The notes beneath the pieces are model-generated. The model was given only the letters and a program-made list of their open reading frames with translations. It searched no databases and was not told the origin of the DNA. A DNA stretch of 64,000 nt from Candidatus Edwardsbacteria bacterium RifOxyA12_full_54_48 (GTDB lineage Bacteria; Edwardsbacteria; AC1; EtOH8): contig MFFN01000004.1 of assembly GCA_001777915.1 (NCBI GenBank), positions 681,744 to 745,743 on the forward strand, written 5' to 3'. The first letter of the stretch is position 1; every line of letters starts with the position of its first letter. The position numbers were made by a program, and so were the translations under genes. Below, piece after piece: positions 33,606 to 43,000 of this stretch.

Positions 33606-33794
33606 ATGTACGATAGAATCCACATATACCATTTTCTGCTTAACAACGGCAGGGAATATTATGGAAAGGTGCTGGCCCACGACCGGGACAAGATCGTGAT
33701 CAGCGCCCTGAGGCTGGCCGAGCAGCCTCGCCGGGTGATCCTGTACCAGAACTCAATGGTAATGGCCGAAAGGATGGATGGACGGGGCTTTTAA
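33606..33794 (+). CDS. Small LSm/Hfq-like protein
   Basis: 62 residues. The pattern LNNGREYYGKVLAHDRDKIV followed by VILYQNSMVMAE resembles an Sm1/Sm2 arrangement as in Hfq (NG-x-x-x-x-G-x-x-x-x-x-D, then YK-HAI). It is shorter than Hfq and lacks the canonical KH motif (YQNS instead). It could bind RNA as a ring, or be an unrelated small beta-barrel. Ribosome site GAGGAA upstream. It overlaps the receiver-domain gene by 17 bp. Confidence 0.5.
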   Translation: MYDRIHIYHFLLNNGREYYGKVLAHDRDKIVISALRLAEQPRRVILYQNSMVMAERMDGRGF

Positions 33795-34431
33795 GGCCGG
33801 CTCAAACCCGGCCCCGGTCGGATCATCAGGGCCAGGCGGTCAGGAGGCGGATAAAACCATTCTGCTGGCGGGGGACCAGAAAGCCATGCGGGAGGTGGAG
33901 GCTTTTCTTCTCCAGAACAAGGGTTATGCCGTTCTGACCGCCGACAGCATTAGTCGGGCCGAACAGCTTTTTGGAGAGAACCGGCAAGCGGTCCGGCTGT
34001 TGCTCACCGACCTGGTCCTGCCGGACGGCAGCGGCGTCGAATTGCACCGGAAATTGACCGGGATCAAGCCGGAGTTGGTGACCCTGATAGTTTCCGGCAG
34101 CCGGCCCGGCCCGGGAGAGATCCCCCGGGAAGCCCAATTCATGAAGAAGCCGTTCGCCCTGGCGGAGCTGCACCAAAGATTGACCCAGGCCCTGGAACGC
34201 CCCGATGGTTTCGGCAAAAAGCCGCCGCCGGTCTGCGGGCTGGCTCATCGGTTTCCGGCCGATCAGACCGATCTGTTTGCCCGGGGATTTGAATTTGCCT
34301 GTTGTGATTCCCGGGATTGCCCCTACAAGAAGGTACACCAGCGCCGCAAGTACTGCTTCTATCCACGGGCCGGCGGCGACGAGAATTTAAACGAGGAGGT
34401 TAACGGATGTTCTTTTCCGAGCAGACCCTGA
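33778..34431 (+). CDS. Receiver-domain (CheY-like) protein with cysteine-rich tail
   Basis: 217 residues. After a ~22-residue lead, a receiver domain spans about 25-150: TILLAGDQKAM (only one of the usual two acidic residues), phosphorylation-site strand LLLTDLVLPDG, LIVSGS, and FMKKPFALAEL with the conserved lysine. No classic output domain follows; instead a tail with PPVCGL, FACCDSRDCPYKK and KYCFYP, perhaps a zinc site. It probably acts through protein contacts. Overlaps the LSm-like gene and is followed by an HNH-like gene after overlap, suggesting one operon. Confidence 0.7.
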   Translation: MDGAFKAGSNPAPVGSSGPGGQEADKTILLAGDQKAMREVEAFLLQNKGYAVLTADSISRAEQLFGENRQAVRLLLTDLVLPDGSGVELHRKLTGIKPELVTLIVSGSRPGPGEIPREAQFMKKPFALAELHQRLTQALERPDGFGKKPPPVCGLAHRFPADQTDLFARGFEFACCDSRDCPYKKVHQRRKYCFYPRAGGDENLNEEVNGCSFPSRP

Positions 34432-34664
34432 AAAAAGCCTGGGCCAGGGCCGAAGGAAAGTGTGAATCGACCAAGGTGGTTGATGGGCGTAAAGTGCCCT
34501 GCAGTCGCGGCCTGCATTGGGACAAGCACGGCATGCTGCATGAACCGGAGGGCTGGCTTGCCCGCCATCGGGTGCAACTGGCCAACGGTATCATCGACAT
34601 CGCCGCCAACTGTGAGGTTGTTTGCCGGGAGTGCCACCGGCAGGCAACATTGGAGACCGGCTGA
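34407..34664 (+). CDS. Small HNH-like zinc protein
   Basis: 85 residues. Cysteines at EGKCES and VPCSRG, then RHR, and NCEVVCRECHRQ at the end. The last part matches the C-terminal CxxCH piece of HNH nucleases, but the catalytic histidine pair is not clear (RHR instead of HH). Start at 34407 follows GGAGG and overlaps the receiver gene by 25 bp. Nuclease function is uncertain. Confidence 0.55.
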   Translation: MFFSEQTLKKAWARAEGKCESTKVVDGRKVPCSRGLHWDKHGMLHEPEGWLARHRVQLANGIIDIAANCEVVCRECHRQATLETG

Positions 34665-35233
34665 AACCGGGAGACCCCTTACTTTTCTGTAGGCCAGAAA
34701 AGTAACAAAAGCCTGTCCTGAGCAGGACCCATGCAAAGCAAACGAAGGAAGCCTTTACCGCCCGGCAGGATGAACAGGCGGTAATTGTCAACCAACAAAC
34801 CGTTAAGCCTCTAAGTGTGCTCAGGATGACAAGATCTTTTTCTCGCCAAAGCAAAATTGCCGCAGGCGGGGAGCCGGGGGTCTGAACTCATCCCTGCCCT
34901 TCTCTTGGCAAGAGAAGGGAAAGAGGGTTGAGTTGGTGTAATTTAATTGCCGAAGGCAAAAGAGTTTTTTACCTTCGACGCTTCCCCGGCCAAGCTTGGG
35001 TTTCCTATAGTGTTACTTTCTTGTGACCAAGAAAGTAACCAAAGAAGTCTTGCCCGCCCGACAATTTCCGGCAGGAATGATATCCCCGGACTAAATTCCT
35101 TGACCGGGGCGGGGAGCCAGGCTCCGCAATGAATTTTATACGTCCGCTTCAGCCTAAGCAAAATTGTCGCAGGCGGGGAACGGGGGACGGTCCCATACCT
35201 CTGAGTCGAATATAACCCATAGGAGACAGGGAG
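34665..35233. repeat. Intergenic region with two related long repeats
   Basis: Copy 1 (about 34680-34890) begins with palindrome TTACTTTTCT...AGAAAAGTAA and ends with GCAAAATTGCCGCAGGCGGG. Copy 2 (about 35011-35190) begins with GTTACTTTCTTG...CAAGAAAGTAAC and ends with GCAAAATTGTCGCAGGCGGG. The palindrome plus the end box occur in the same order and similar spacing. This looks like a dispersed non-coding repeat family; no gene is credible here. Confidence 0.65.
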
Positions 35234-35503
35234 ATGTATACCACCGGGATAAGCGAAAGGGAAAAAATGTTGGGCTACGCCCTGTGCCCCGTTCCGAATC
35301 CCGCCGGAAAACTGCCGGGGGAGCCGGAGCAGGTCCTGGCGGTGGCCTATAAACTGGACGATGAGAACCTGATCGTCAAAAAGCTGTACCCCATGGGGGG
35401 CTGCCGGTATTGGCATTTGAAAAAGGCCAGCGATGACTGGAGAACGGTGAGCAATGTGGAGCCCGACCCGGGAAAGGCCATCGAGCGGGCCAGGATGGGC
35501 TGA
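35234..35503 (+). CDS. Hypothetical protein
   Basis: 89 residues. Not recognised. Soluble, with LCPVPNPAGKLPG near the start and a WHLKKASDDWRTV segment. AGGAGA upstream of the start. GC-rich and codon use like the core genes. It stands alone between repeat-rich regions. Confidence 0.5.
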   Translation: MYTTGISEREKMLGYALCPVPNPAGKLPGEPEQVLAVAYKLDDENLIVKKLYPMGGCRYWHLKKASDDWRTVSNVEPDPGKAIERARMG

Positions 35504-35897
35504 GGCGCCCTTTGGCCACCGCCAATAATGTGAAAGGGGAATATCGCAGGGGCGGGTTTGTAGCCTGCCCCCGACTGCAATATCCGGCTATCCTGTCATT
35601 CCCGACCTGATTGGGAATCCAGTGTACCTGCCCTTACTTTTTTTTGACCTCACCCCTAAAGCTATGGCACTTGAAGAAGCCATAAAATTAGCGAAAGCGG
35701 AAGTAATCCACGGTTGTCATTCCTGTCCCGCATCAAGTGCGGGATAAATTCCGACAGGAATCCAGAGCGTTCCTTACTTTACCTTATGCTGTTTTTATGG
35801 AGAGTGAATCGCAAAGAAACGGCGTTTTGTCTTCGTTGGTAGTTGATAAAACACTTACGTTGCGCCGTAATATTAAATTATAACGGAGGTGCCCAGC
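35504..35897. other. Intergenic region with two TGTCATTCC...GGAATCCAG repeats
   Basis: Short copy at 35594-35623 and longer copy at 35715-35765, both palindromic with TGTCATTCC at one end and GGAATCCAG at the other. This type of repeat is widespread between genes in many bacteria. No gene seen. Confidence 0.6.
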
Positions 35898-36389
35898 ATG
35901 GTAAAAATCAAATCATCAACTCAAGCGCTTAAAATCGGGGCAATGTTCATTTTGGCTGTAACACTGATTAGTTGCGGCTCGATGAAAGTGCGAATGGTCG
36001 GGCAGTATGACCAGATGATCGATAGGCAGGTGACGGAGCTTCAGGAAAGCACCATGGGGTTCTTCAATAAAATGGAAAGAGGTCTGGGAACGGATGCTGC
36101 CAAATATGAAAGCAACAAACAATTTTATTATGATGCAAAAGTCATAGCGCAATGCGCCCGAACAAGAGCGGAAGCCCACGAATACGGCTTGAAATTCAAA
36201 CCATTGAGCGACAATCTCAAATCGCTTGAAGAACAATATGTCGATCTGGAAACGCTGCATAAAATGAATTTTAACGAACAGGTCCTGGAATCAAGCCGGA
36301 AAGCCTTTGAACAATCCTTTACCGCCGTTATTAGATATCTGCTGGCACTAAACGGTGAAAAGGAACAAACAAATAAGGAAGGAGAATAA
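35898..36389 (+). CDS. Lipoprotein of unknown function
   Basis: 163 residues. Lipoprotein signal with lipobox LISCG. The mature protein is helical and charged with several Met, resembling small periplasmic helical bundles. Start at 35898 has GGAGGT upstream; an upstream GTG is less likely. First gene of a three-gene cluster of unknown proteins (35898-37487). Confidence 0.65.
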   Translation: MVKIKSSTQALKIGAMFILAVTLISCGSMKVRMVGQYDQMIDRQVTELQESTMGFFNKMERGLGTDAAKYESNKQFYYDAKVIAQCARTRAEAHEYGLKFKPLSDNLKSLEEQYVDLETLHKMNFNEQVLESSRKAFEQSFTAVIRYLLALNGEKEQTNKEGE

Positions 36390-36390
36390 C

Positions 36391-36723
36391 ATGAAGCCGC
36401 TGGAAATAAAGGGAATAGCCGGTAAAATAATCGGCATATATAAGTCTGTTTTCGCTAAAAAATGGAAAGAGGTGGGAATGTATGCCGAGAACGAAGCCTT
36501 GAAATACGCCAATAATATCGCCCAGATAGATCTTTGGAAAAAATCCGGCCAAGTAACCGAAGAACAGGCTCGAGCGCTAATGAGCCTACATGCCCGTTCC
36601 ATGAAGATGGTATTGACATCGACTGCGGGAATGAGCCTGGTGCTGGTGGAAAAAGCGGTTAACCAAGCCATAGACGAAATTAAAGGCGTTGTCAATAAAA
36701 TAATCGGATGGAAATTGTTATAG
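36391..36723 (+). CDS. Hypothetical protein
   Basis: 110 residues from Met at 36391, which follows AAGGAGA directly after the lipoprotein stop. Helical and basic; C-terminal part hydrophobic at intervals (amphipathic). Not recognised. Tight spacing shows coupling with the lipoprotein. Confidence 0.6.
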   Translation: MKPLEIKGIAGKIIGIYKSVFAKKWKEVGMYAENEALKYANNIAQIDLWKKSGQVTEEQARALMSLHARSMKMVLTSTAGMSLVLVEKAVNQAIDEIKGVVNKIIGWKLL

Positions 36724-36776
36724 AAATCATGAATGACAAAAAAGTTTTCAACCAACCATTACGAAAGGAGAGACCC

Positions 36777-37487
36777 ATGATCACCACTTTAGCCCATGAC
36801 GAATTAATGTCCATGGGCGAACGCTACCGCACCGACTATCTCATAGAACAGGGCGGCTATACCCTGGGGATCGCCACCAAGGAGGGCAAGTCCCTGGTCG
36901 CCCTGCTGCCGGCCGATTTTCTGACCGAGGTGCGGGCCGCTTTAGACAGCGTTTCGGCGGCCCTGAAGGACAAGACCGTGGCGGCGGCCGACGCCAAAAG
37001 CGCCACCGCCTCCCAGAACGCCGCCTTTGCCGGCGCCAAATTATGGCGCTCCAGGGTCATGCATCGCTGTCGCCGGGCGGCCAGCATGGGAAACCCCATG
37101 CCGGAGGAGCTGGTCCACGTCGCCCGGGCCAAAACTGTTCCGGCCGTCATCGGCCAGATGGACAAGATGACCAAGCTGTTGGAGGCCAACAAGGCGATTC
37201 TGGCGGCCGACACCGCCGCCCTGATCAAACAGGGTCAGGAACTGACCGTGGCCTTAAAGGCGGCCGACGCCAGCCAGGAGGTGAAACGCTTTAAGGACCT
37301 GCCTGATGCGGTCCAGGCCTTTTACAAGAACAAGGGCCTGCTGTACATAGGATTGAAGGTGATCAACGACGCCGGGCGGGAGCTTCATGCCGGTGAGCCG
37401 GAAAAGGCGGCCCAGTATAATTTGGGCATCCTGCGGCGCAACCATGGCAAAAAGACCACCGAGACCGGGGCCGAACCGGGCAAGTAG
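36777..37487 (+). CDS. Hypothetical alpha-helical protein
   Basis: 236 residues from Met at 36777 (AAGGAGAG upstream). Alanine-rich helices, including SVSAALKDKTVAAADAKSAT and a later KTVPAVIGQMDKMTKLLEAN, suggest a coiled-coil or helical-bundle protein. GC-rich. Not recognised; ends near a hairpin at 37499-37530. Confidence 0.6.
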   Translation: MITTLAHDELMSMGERYRTDYLIEQGGYTLGIATKEGKSLVALLPADFLTEVRAALDSVSAALKDKTVAAADAKSATASQNAAFAGAKLWRSRVMHRCRRAASMGNPMPEELVHVARAKTVPAVIGQMDKMTKLLEANKAILAADTAALIKQGQELTVALKAADASQEVKRFKDLPDAVQAFYKNKGLLYIGLKVINDAGRELHAGEPEKAAQYNLGILRRNHGKKTTETGAEPGK

Positions 37488-37498
37488 GAAGTATATTA

Positions 37499-37530
37499 TT
37501 CCCCTCTCCCAATAAATTGGGAGAGGGGGC
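37499..37530 (+). terminator. Hairpin CCCCTCTCCCA/TGGGAGAGGGGG
   Basis: Strong palindrome of the same CTCTCCC/GGGAGAG type seen inside mod; it acts as a plausible terminator after the hypothetical gene, but could be a copy of a palindromic repeat. Confidence 0.5.
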
Positions 37531-37555
37531 TTACAAAAGGCGGTGTTCGACCCAC

Positions 37556-37723
37556 ATCTGGAATGATCCGCCGTACATGAGGAATGGTTCGCCCCACACG
37601 GGATCTGGACCGCCGCAGAGGTGGAATTGCCCGCTCAGCATAAAAAATGGCCCACCGTAGATAAGGAATGGTTTGCCAAACACGGTGTATGGCTGGCCGG
37701 AGATGCGGAATAGGCCGCCGAAC
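37556..37723 (+). repeat. Eight degenerate 21-bp tandem repeats
   Basis: Units of exactly 21 bp follow A-x-x-x-GGAATGG-x-x-CGCC-x-x-AC and diverge by several bases each. On the minus strand they would encode a heptapeptide repeat (GGPFFML type), on the plus strand MRNGSPH-type heptads with a stop. No convincing gene uses either frame, so this is best called a minisatellite or remnant of a repeat protein. Confidence 0.8.
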
Positions 37724-37758
37724 ATGGGGCAGAAAACACAACACACAAGGATGGAGCG

Positions 37759-38085
37759 ATGATAGACGCCAAAAAACTGCTGGCAGAGATAGAAAAGGAG
37801 ATGACCCTGGAGGCCAAGAGCGTATTCCTTAGGTACGGTCGGGACGCCGCCCGGGACGGCCGGGAATTCTTGTCCGCCATAGGAACGGACCTAAAGCAAT
37901 GGTCCGCAAAACTGGATTCCGGGGCTTTGAGCCGGGAGGGCTATATTGCCCTGGTGAACGGGGCCAAGGAGCTGGCCGGGATGCCGGCCCTTAAGCGGAG
38001 GGGCATCGGGCGGGTGATGTTAAAAGAGTTCCGGGACCGGATGGCGGAGATGATAATAAACAGGACGATGGGGATGCTGGGGTGA
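37759..38085 (+). CDS. Hypothetical protein
   Basis: 108 residues. Helical, charged, with no cysteine. Start follows GGAGCG. It resembles small unknown proteins of plasmids or phages only in size. GC-rich codon use. Confidence 0.55.
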   Translation: MIDAKKLLAEIEKEMTLEAKSVFLRYGRDAARDGREFLSAIGTDLKQWSAKLDSGALSREGYIALVNGAKELAGMPALKRRGIGRVMLKEFRDRMAEMIINRTMGMLG

Positions 38086-38144
38086 ATAGGCTGAATTTTG
38101 GCAGGCTAAGAACAAAGATAAAATAAAAGAAAAGGGGCGGGGAG

Positions 38145-38357
38145 ATGAAATACGCAGGCTTGACCGATGATCCGATCAAGAGGAAACAGGCGCACGGGAA
38201 CCCGGTGGATTGGCGGGTGGAGAAAATGTTCACCTCTGAGGAGGAGGCCCGGAAATGGGAGAAGGGGATACGGGTTTTGGGGTACCAGGCCGGGACCGGG
38301 GGATCGGGCTGGAGGTATGGTTATACCTATACCATAACCGAGGGGACGAAGCAGTGA
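38145..38357 (+). CDS. Small GIY-YIG-like protein
   Basis: 70 residues. YAGLTDDPIKRKQAHGNP resembles the GIY-YIG core (Y-x-G-x-T-x-D-P-x-x-R-x-x-x-H) and the following KMFTSEEEARKWEKGI matches the helix after it. The first GIY strand is shortened, so catalysis is doubtful. Could be a minimal GIY-YIG domain or a fragment. Start at 38145 follows GGGGAG. Confidence 0.5.
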   Translation: MKYAGLTDDPIKRKQAHGNPVDWRVEKMFTSEEEARKWEKGIRVLGYQAGTGGSGWRYGYTYTITEGTKQ

Positions 38358-38482
38358 GGGGCGGGCATAAGGCCGGGGCGTAGGACACCTTTTACCACAA
38401 AGACACCAAGGCACAAATGGTATATTTCAATTGGCACCACCCTTCGCAGGGCACCTTTTACCACCAATAAGAATGAAGCACC

Positions 38483-38710
38483 ATGACATTGAATATTCGA
38501 AATGGATTGCACCGGATCGGCATTATCTTTACCATCGCGTCATTGGCGGGCTATCTCTTTTATTTCATAGCCAAAGGCCCGCGGGATAGGGACTCTATAG
38601 CCCTGGCGGCGTGTTTAATTGCCAGCGGTATTTTGACGGTCCTTACCACGAAAGAGCCGTGGAGAAAAAAGCGCGGCCCTGGTCCAGCCGGCGGCCTTGA
38701 AGGAATTTAA
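38483..38710 (+). CDS. Small two-helix membrane protein
   Basis: 75 residues with two hydrophobic segments (IIFTIASLAGYLFYFIA and SIALAACLIASGILTVL) and a basic C terminus. Not recognised. No strong ribosome site is seen. Confidence 0.45.
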   Translation: MTLNIRNGLHRIGIIFTIASLAGYLFYFIAKGPRDRDSIALAACLIASGILTVLTTKEPWRKKRGPGPAGGLEGI

Positions 38711-38717
38711 TGAGTAG

Positions 38718-38855
38718 ATGGCGAAGTTCGTTAAGATCGCCAGGGTGGCGTTGAGGAGCAAGCGGGAGTATCTGGAGAAGATAGGGGTGCCGGCCGAAAA
38801 AAAAGCGCCAGTCCTGGCGCCATGCTCCGGACCTATGGGGAAGGGGGGAAGGTGA
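38718..38855 (+). CDS. Possible 45-residue basic protein
   Basis: Starts MAKFVKIARVALRSKREYLE and ends MGKGGR. Strongly basic. No clear ribosome site; supported only by an open frame and position 8 bp after the previous gene. Confidence 0.3.
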   Translation: MAKFVKIARVALRSKREYLEKIGVPAEKKAPVLAPCSGPMGKGGR

Positions 38856-39104
38856 AGTGAGAAGCGGAGAACGGAAATGGGGAATCGTGCATCGTTATTC
38901 GGGGAGCGGGGCAGGGGGAATATTTCGTTTGACATTAACTTGTGATTAATAGTATTATAATGAAGATCATGTGGTAAATAGTTTTGCGTATTATGAATCA
39001 AGATGGTAGCAAAAAAAGGGGAGACATTAACCTTCGGACGAGCCTTAGGTGTGGTCCCCCATCGTGATTCAACCTGAATAAATATCGCATAACTGGCAAG
39101 TCAA
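38856..39104. other. Gap before the DUF3800 gene
   Basis: About 250 bp without a visible gene; turns AT-rich towards 39104 and probably holds the promoter of the DUF3800 gene. Confidence 0.4.
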
Positions 39105-39926
39105 GTGGAAAATACAGATATAATCAATCAACAAGAAAAATATCGTCTTTATATTGACGAATCCGGAGATCATGTTTTTCATGATATAGAGACACTTGCC
39201 AAGCCGCCGCATAGGTTTTTAGCATTGCTCGGCTGTATATTTTGCCTGAAAAATTATCTGTTATTTCAGGGGAAATTAGAGGAATTGAAACGGACCCATT
39301 TTAATCATAACCCGGATGAACCGCTGATATTTCATCGCAAAGAAATGGTAAATTGCCAAGGGCCGTTTTGGAGGCTGAGGGATATCGGTTTTAGAGATAA
39401 TTTCAATCAGGCGCTGCTGAAAACCATCAGCGAAGCAAAGTTTGGATTGATCTTGGTTGTTATTGACAAACTTTCATATAAGAACAGGTACCCGGATCCA
39501 TTTCACCCTTACCATATATGCCTTGATTTTATGCTTCAAAGATATGCAGGATTGATGAATCACTACAACCGTCAGGGGGATGTGATGGCTGAAAGCCGGG
39601 GAAAAAAAGAGAATGGTTTGCTGGCCAATGCTTATGATCATATTTACACCCACGGAGACATGCACCACGATGCCGGCTTTTATAAAAGGGCTTTGACCAG
39701 CCGGGAAATAAAGCTTAAAGGGAAATCCGCCAATATCGCCGGTTTACAATTGGCCGATATTTTGGCATATCCGCTTAAGCAGGCATATCTGGCTGAAAAC
39801 GGAATATGCGAGGAAGCGGCGGATACCTTTGGCAATCTGCTGGTTGAAGCCGTTTCAGACAAATATAACCGGCATATCTACCATAAATATGTAAACGGTT
39901 ACGGGAAGGTATTTTTTCCAAAATGA
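39105..39926 (+). CDS. DUF3800 protein
   Basis: 273 residues. N-terminal YIDESGDHVF and later DKLSYKNR, ESRGKKEN and LQLADILAYP match the DUF3800 family, which has an RNase H-like fold with conserved acidic residues (DES, ESR, AD). It is common next to restriction and defence genes; its action is unknown. GTG start at 39105. First gene of the defence island. Confidence 0.85.
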   Translation: MENTDIINQQEKYRLYIDESGDHVFHDIETLAKPPHRFLALLGCIFCLKNYLLFQGKLEELKRTHFNHNPDEPLIFHRKEMVNCQGPFWRLRDIGFRDNFNQALLKTISEAKFGLILVVIDKLSYKNRYPDPFHPYHICLDFMLQRYAGLMNHYNRQGDVMAESRGKKENGLLANAYDHIYTHGDMHHDAGFYKRALTSREIKLKGKSANIAGLQLADILAYPLKQAYLAENGICEEAADTFGNLLVEAVSDKYNRHIYHKYVNGYGKVFFPK

Positions 39927-39962
39927 AAAAGACCTTAGGAGCAAAACTCCCAGGCCTTTCTC
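39927..39962 (+). terminator. Hairpin after DUF3800 gene
   Basis: Imperfect stem AAGACCTTAGGAG/CTCCCAGGCCTTT with an A-rich loop, followed by TCTC. Confidence 0.5.
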
Positions 39963-40075
39963 ACGCTAGCCCTGCACGGGCTATCCTCCTCCAAGTAATT
40001 GGATTGAGTGCATTATAGCTCCACCCGGCCGGTTTGTCAAGGAAAATTTACAAGTAAATATATTGATCATTAAAC

Positions 40076-43000
40076 ATGCCATCAATTACCATAGAAGACC
40101 CCATCATAAACTCACCCTTCATGAAGCCCCAGCGGCATTTCCGCTTTGACGATCAGGGCAGTACCAACCAGATCGTAGAGGGCCGGAGGGAGAGTTTTTA
40201 TTTCATGCCGGTGGCCAGGCCCAGGGGGCAGAACCGGGACCAGCAGATAATAGAAAGCTTTTGGACCGAGAACCGGAAGGAAGAGAACAAGTTCATCAAT
40301 CATGTTCGGAGCCGGGTGACCCAATGGCGCAACAGCGGACTACAGATGACCTCGGTCACCCCGGTCACCCGGCAATTGCTGGAATACTGGAAGAACAAAG
40401 ACCGGGAGAAAAGATTATATTTTTGCCAGATCGAAGCGGTGGAGACGGCCATCTATTTAACCGAGGCAGCCAAGAAATTCAACGATGCCGCGCTGGAGAA
40501 CCAGCTAAGGGAATTCAACATCCAGGGCAACTCCGATCTTAACCGCATAGCCTTTAAGATGGCCACCGGCAGCGGCAAGACGCTGGTAATGGCCATGCTG
40601 ATGGCCTGGCATGTGCTTAACAAGCTGGCCTATCCCCAGGATAACCGGTTCAGCGACACTTTTCTGATAGTAACGCCGGGGATTACCATTAAAGACCGGT
40701 TGCGGGTGCTGCTGCCCAACGACCCGGATAATTTCTACCGGGCTTTGGACATCGTGCCGGCCGAGCTGTTAAGCCGGATGCAGAACGCCAAGATCGTGAT
40801 CACCAATTTTCACGCATTCAAACAGCGGGAGCGGGGCGCCGCCGGTAAGCTTACCAAATCAATTCTGAATACAGGCAAGAAGGTCAGTGCCTTTATTGAA
40901 ACCCCGGATCAGATGGTCCGCCGGGTATGCCGGAGCCTGGGCAACAAGGGCAATGTCATCGTCATCAATGATGAGGCCCACCACTGTTACCGGCGCAAGG
41001 AACAGGGACTGGAAGAGGTCTTAAAAGGCGAGGAAAAGGCCGAGGCCAAGAAGCGGGAAGAGGAAGCTCGGCTTTGGATCAACGGCCTGGAAGCGGTAAA
41101 GCGCAAACTGGGGGTGCGGGCGGTCTATGACCTGTCGGCCACCCCGTTCTTTTTGAAAGGTTCGGGGTTCTCCGAGGGAACGCTGTTTCCCTGGGTGGTC
41201 TCGGATTTCTCGCTGATAGACGCCATTGAGTGCGGAATAGTAAAGGTTCCCAGAGTGCCCATCGAGGACAACGCCAACCCCGGACAGATGCCCACCTACC
41301 GGAACCTGTGGTATAAGATCCGCGATGACCTGCCCCGGAAAGGCCGGGGGAGCGAGCAGAAAACACCCGATCCCAAAGTTCCGGTCCAATTAGAAGGGGC
41401 CTTGCGCAGTCTTTACGAGAATTACCAGAAACATTATCAATCTTGGGAACAGAATACCGAGGCCCGAGCGCGCGGGTTGACCCAGCCGGTTTTCATAGTG
41501 GTCTGTAACAATACCAGCGTTTCCAAGATGGTTTACGATTTCATTTCGGGTTACGAAAAGGAGGTAAAGGGCCAAAAGGTTGTAGTGCCGGGCAAGCTCG
41601 ATCTGTTCAGCAATGTGGTCAACAACGCCTGGACCGACCGGCCCAGCACCATCTTAGTCGACAGCGAGGAGTTGGAATCCGGCGAGGCCATGAGCGCTGA
41701 GTTCAAAAAAGTGGCGGCGGTGGAGATAGAGGAATTTAAGCGGGAATATACCCAGCGTTTTGAGGGGCGGTCTGCGGAGAACCTGACCGACGAAGATCTG
41801 TTGCGCGAGGTGATGAATACCATCGGCAAGCAGGGCAAGCTGGGCGAGCAGGTAAAATGCGTGGTCTCGGTCTCGATGCTGACCGAGGGCTGGGACGCCA
41901 ACACCGTCACCCATATCCTGGGGGTGCGGGCCTTTGGCACCCAATTGCTTTGCGAACAGGTGGTGGGCCGGGGATTAAGGCGGATGGGCCGGGGCCTGGT
42001 TACCAAAACCATCAATGGCGCTACTTTTGAGACCTACCCGGTGGAATATGCCGAGGTTTACGGGGTGCCGTTCTCGTTCATACCCTGCGCCGGTTCCACC
42101 ATCCAAATACCGATACCTGTTCAAGCGACCAGGGTGCGGGCCTTGGAGGAACGCAATCACTTGGAGATCACCTTCCCCCGGCTGGCGGGTTACAAATACG
42201 ACATGCCCACGGAGAAGCTGACGGCCAGTTTCGGGCCGGAGTCAAAAATGGAATTGTCCACCCTGCAAGTACCGACAATTACGGTGGTGGCACCGATAGT
42301 GGGTCAAAAGGAAGTGCATAACTTAGACGAGTTGAAAGCCCACCGTATCCAGGAGGTGGAATTCTTATTAGCCAAGCATGTATTGGAGAAATATTACCGG
42401 GACGATCAGGGCAATCTTAAGCAATACCTGTTTCCCCAGGTGCTGGGCATTGTGCGGCAGTGGCTGGACGGCTCGGTGGTTCTAAAGGACGATACCTTTA
42501 TCCAGTTGCTTTTGTTGATAGAGCACGGCAACCTGGCGGCGGACAAGATATACGGGGCCATATCAAAATCCATGTCGGGCCAAAGCACCATCAAGCCGAT
42601 ATTAAAGCCCTACGATACCATTGGCAGCACCAAGCACGTGGATTTTGACACCACCAAGCCGGTGTTTGCCACCAGCCCGGATAAATGCCATATCAGCCAT
42701 GTGGTGGCCGATACCGAAAGCTGGGAGCAGAAGCTGGCTCATTCGCTGGAGCAGATGGAGCAGGTAAAAGCTTATGTTAAGAACCAAAGCCTGGGGTTCT
42801 TTATACCCTACCAGATGAACGGGGAGGAGAAGAATTATATCCCGGATTTTATTGTTAGAATTGACGATGGGCATGGCACGCCCGACTACGCCGATACAAC
42901 ACCCGGCGATGAAAAGAGGCTACGTACGGGCAAGGATGATCTGTTGAACCTGATAGTGGAGGTGACCGGGGAGAAGCGGGCCGATAAGGAAATAAAGGTG

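Noticed and set aside
33606-33794. Calling the 62-residue protein Hfq
   Set aside because: Sm-like pattern is present but length and the second motif differ; only LSm-like is claimed.
37531-37746. Minus-strand ORFs of 71-82 codons with repeated PF/GG heptads
   Set aside because: They are readings of the 21-bp tandem repeat without ribosome site; every unit varies too freely for a conserved protein.
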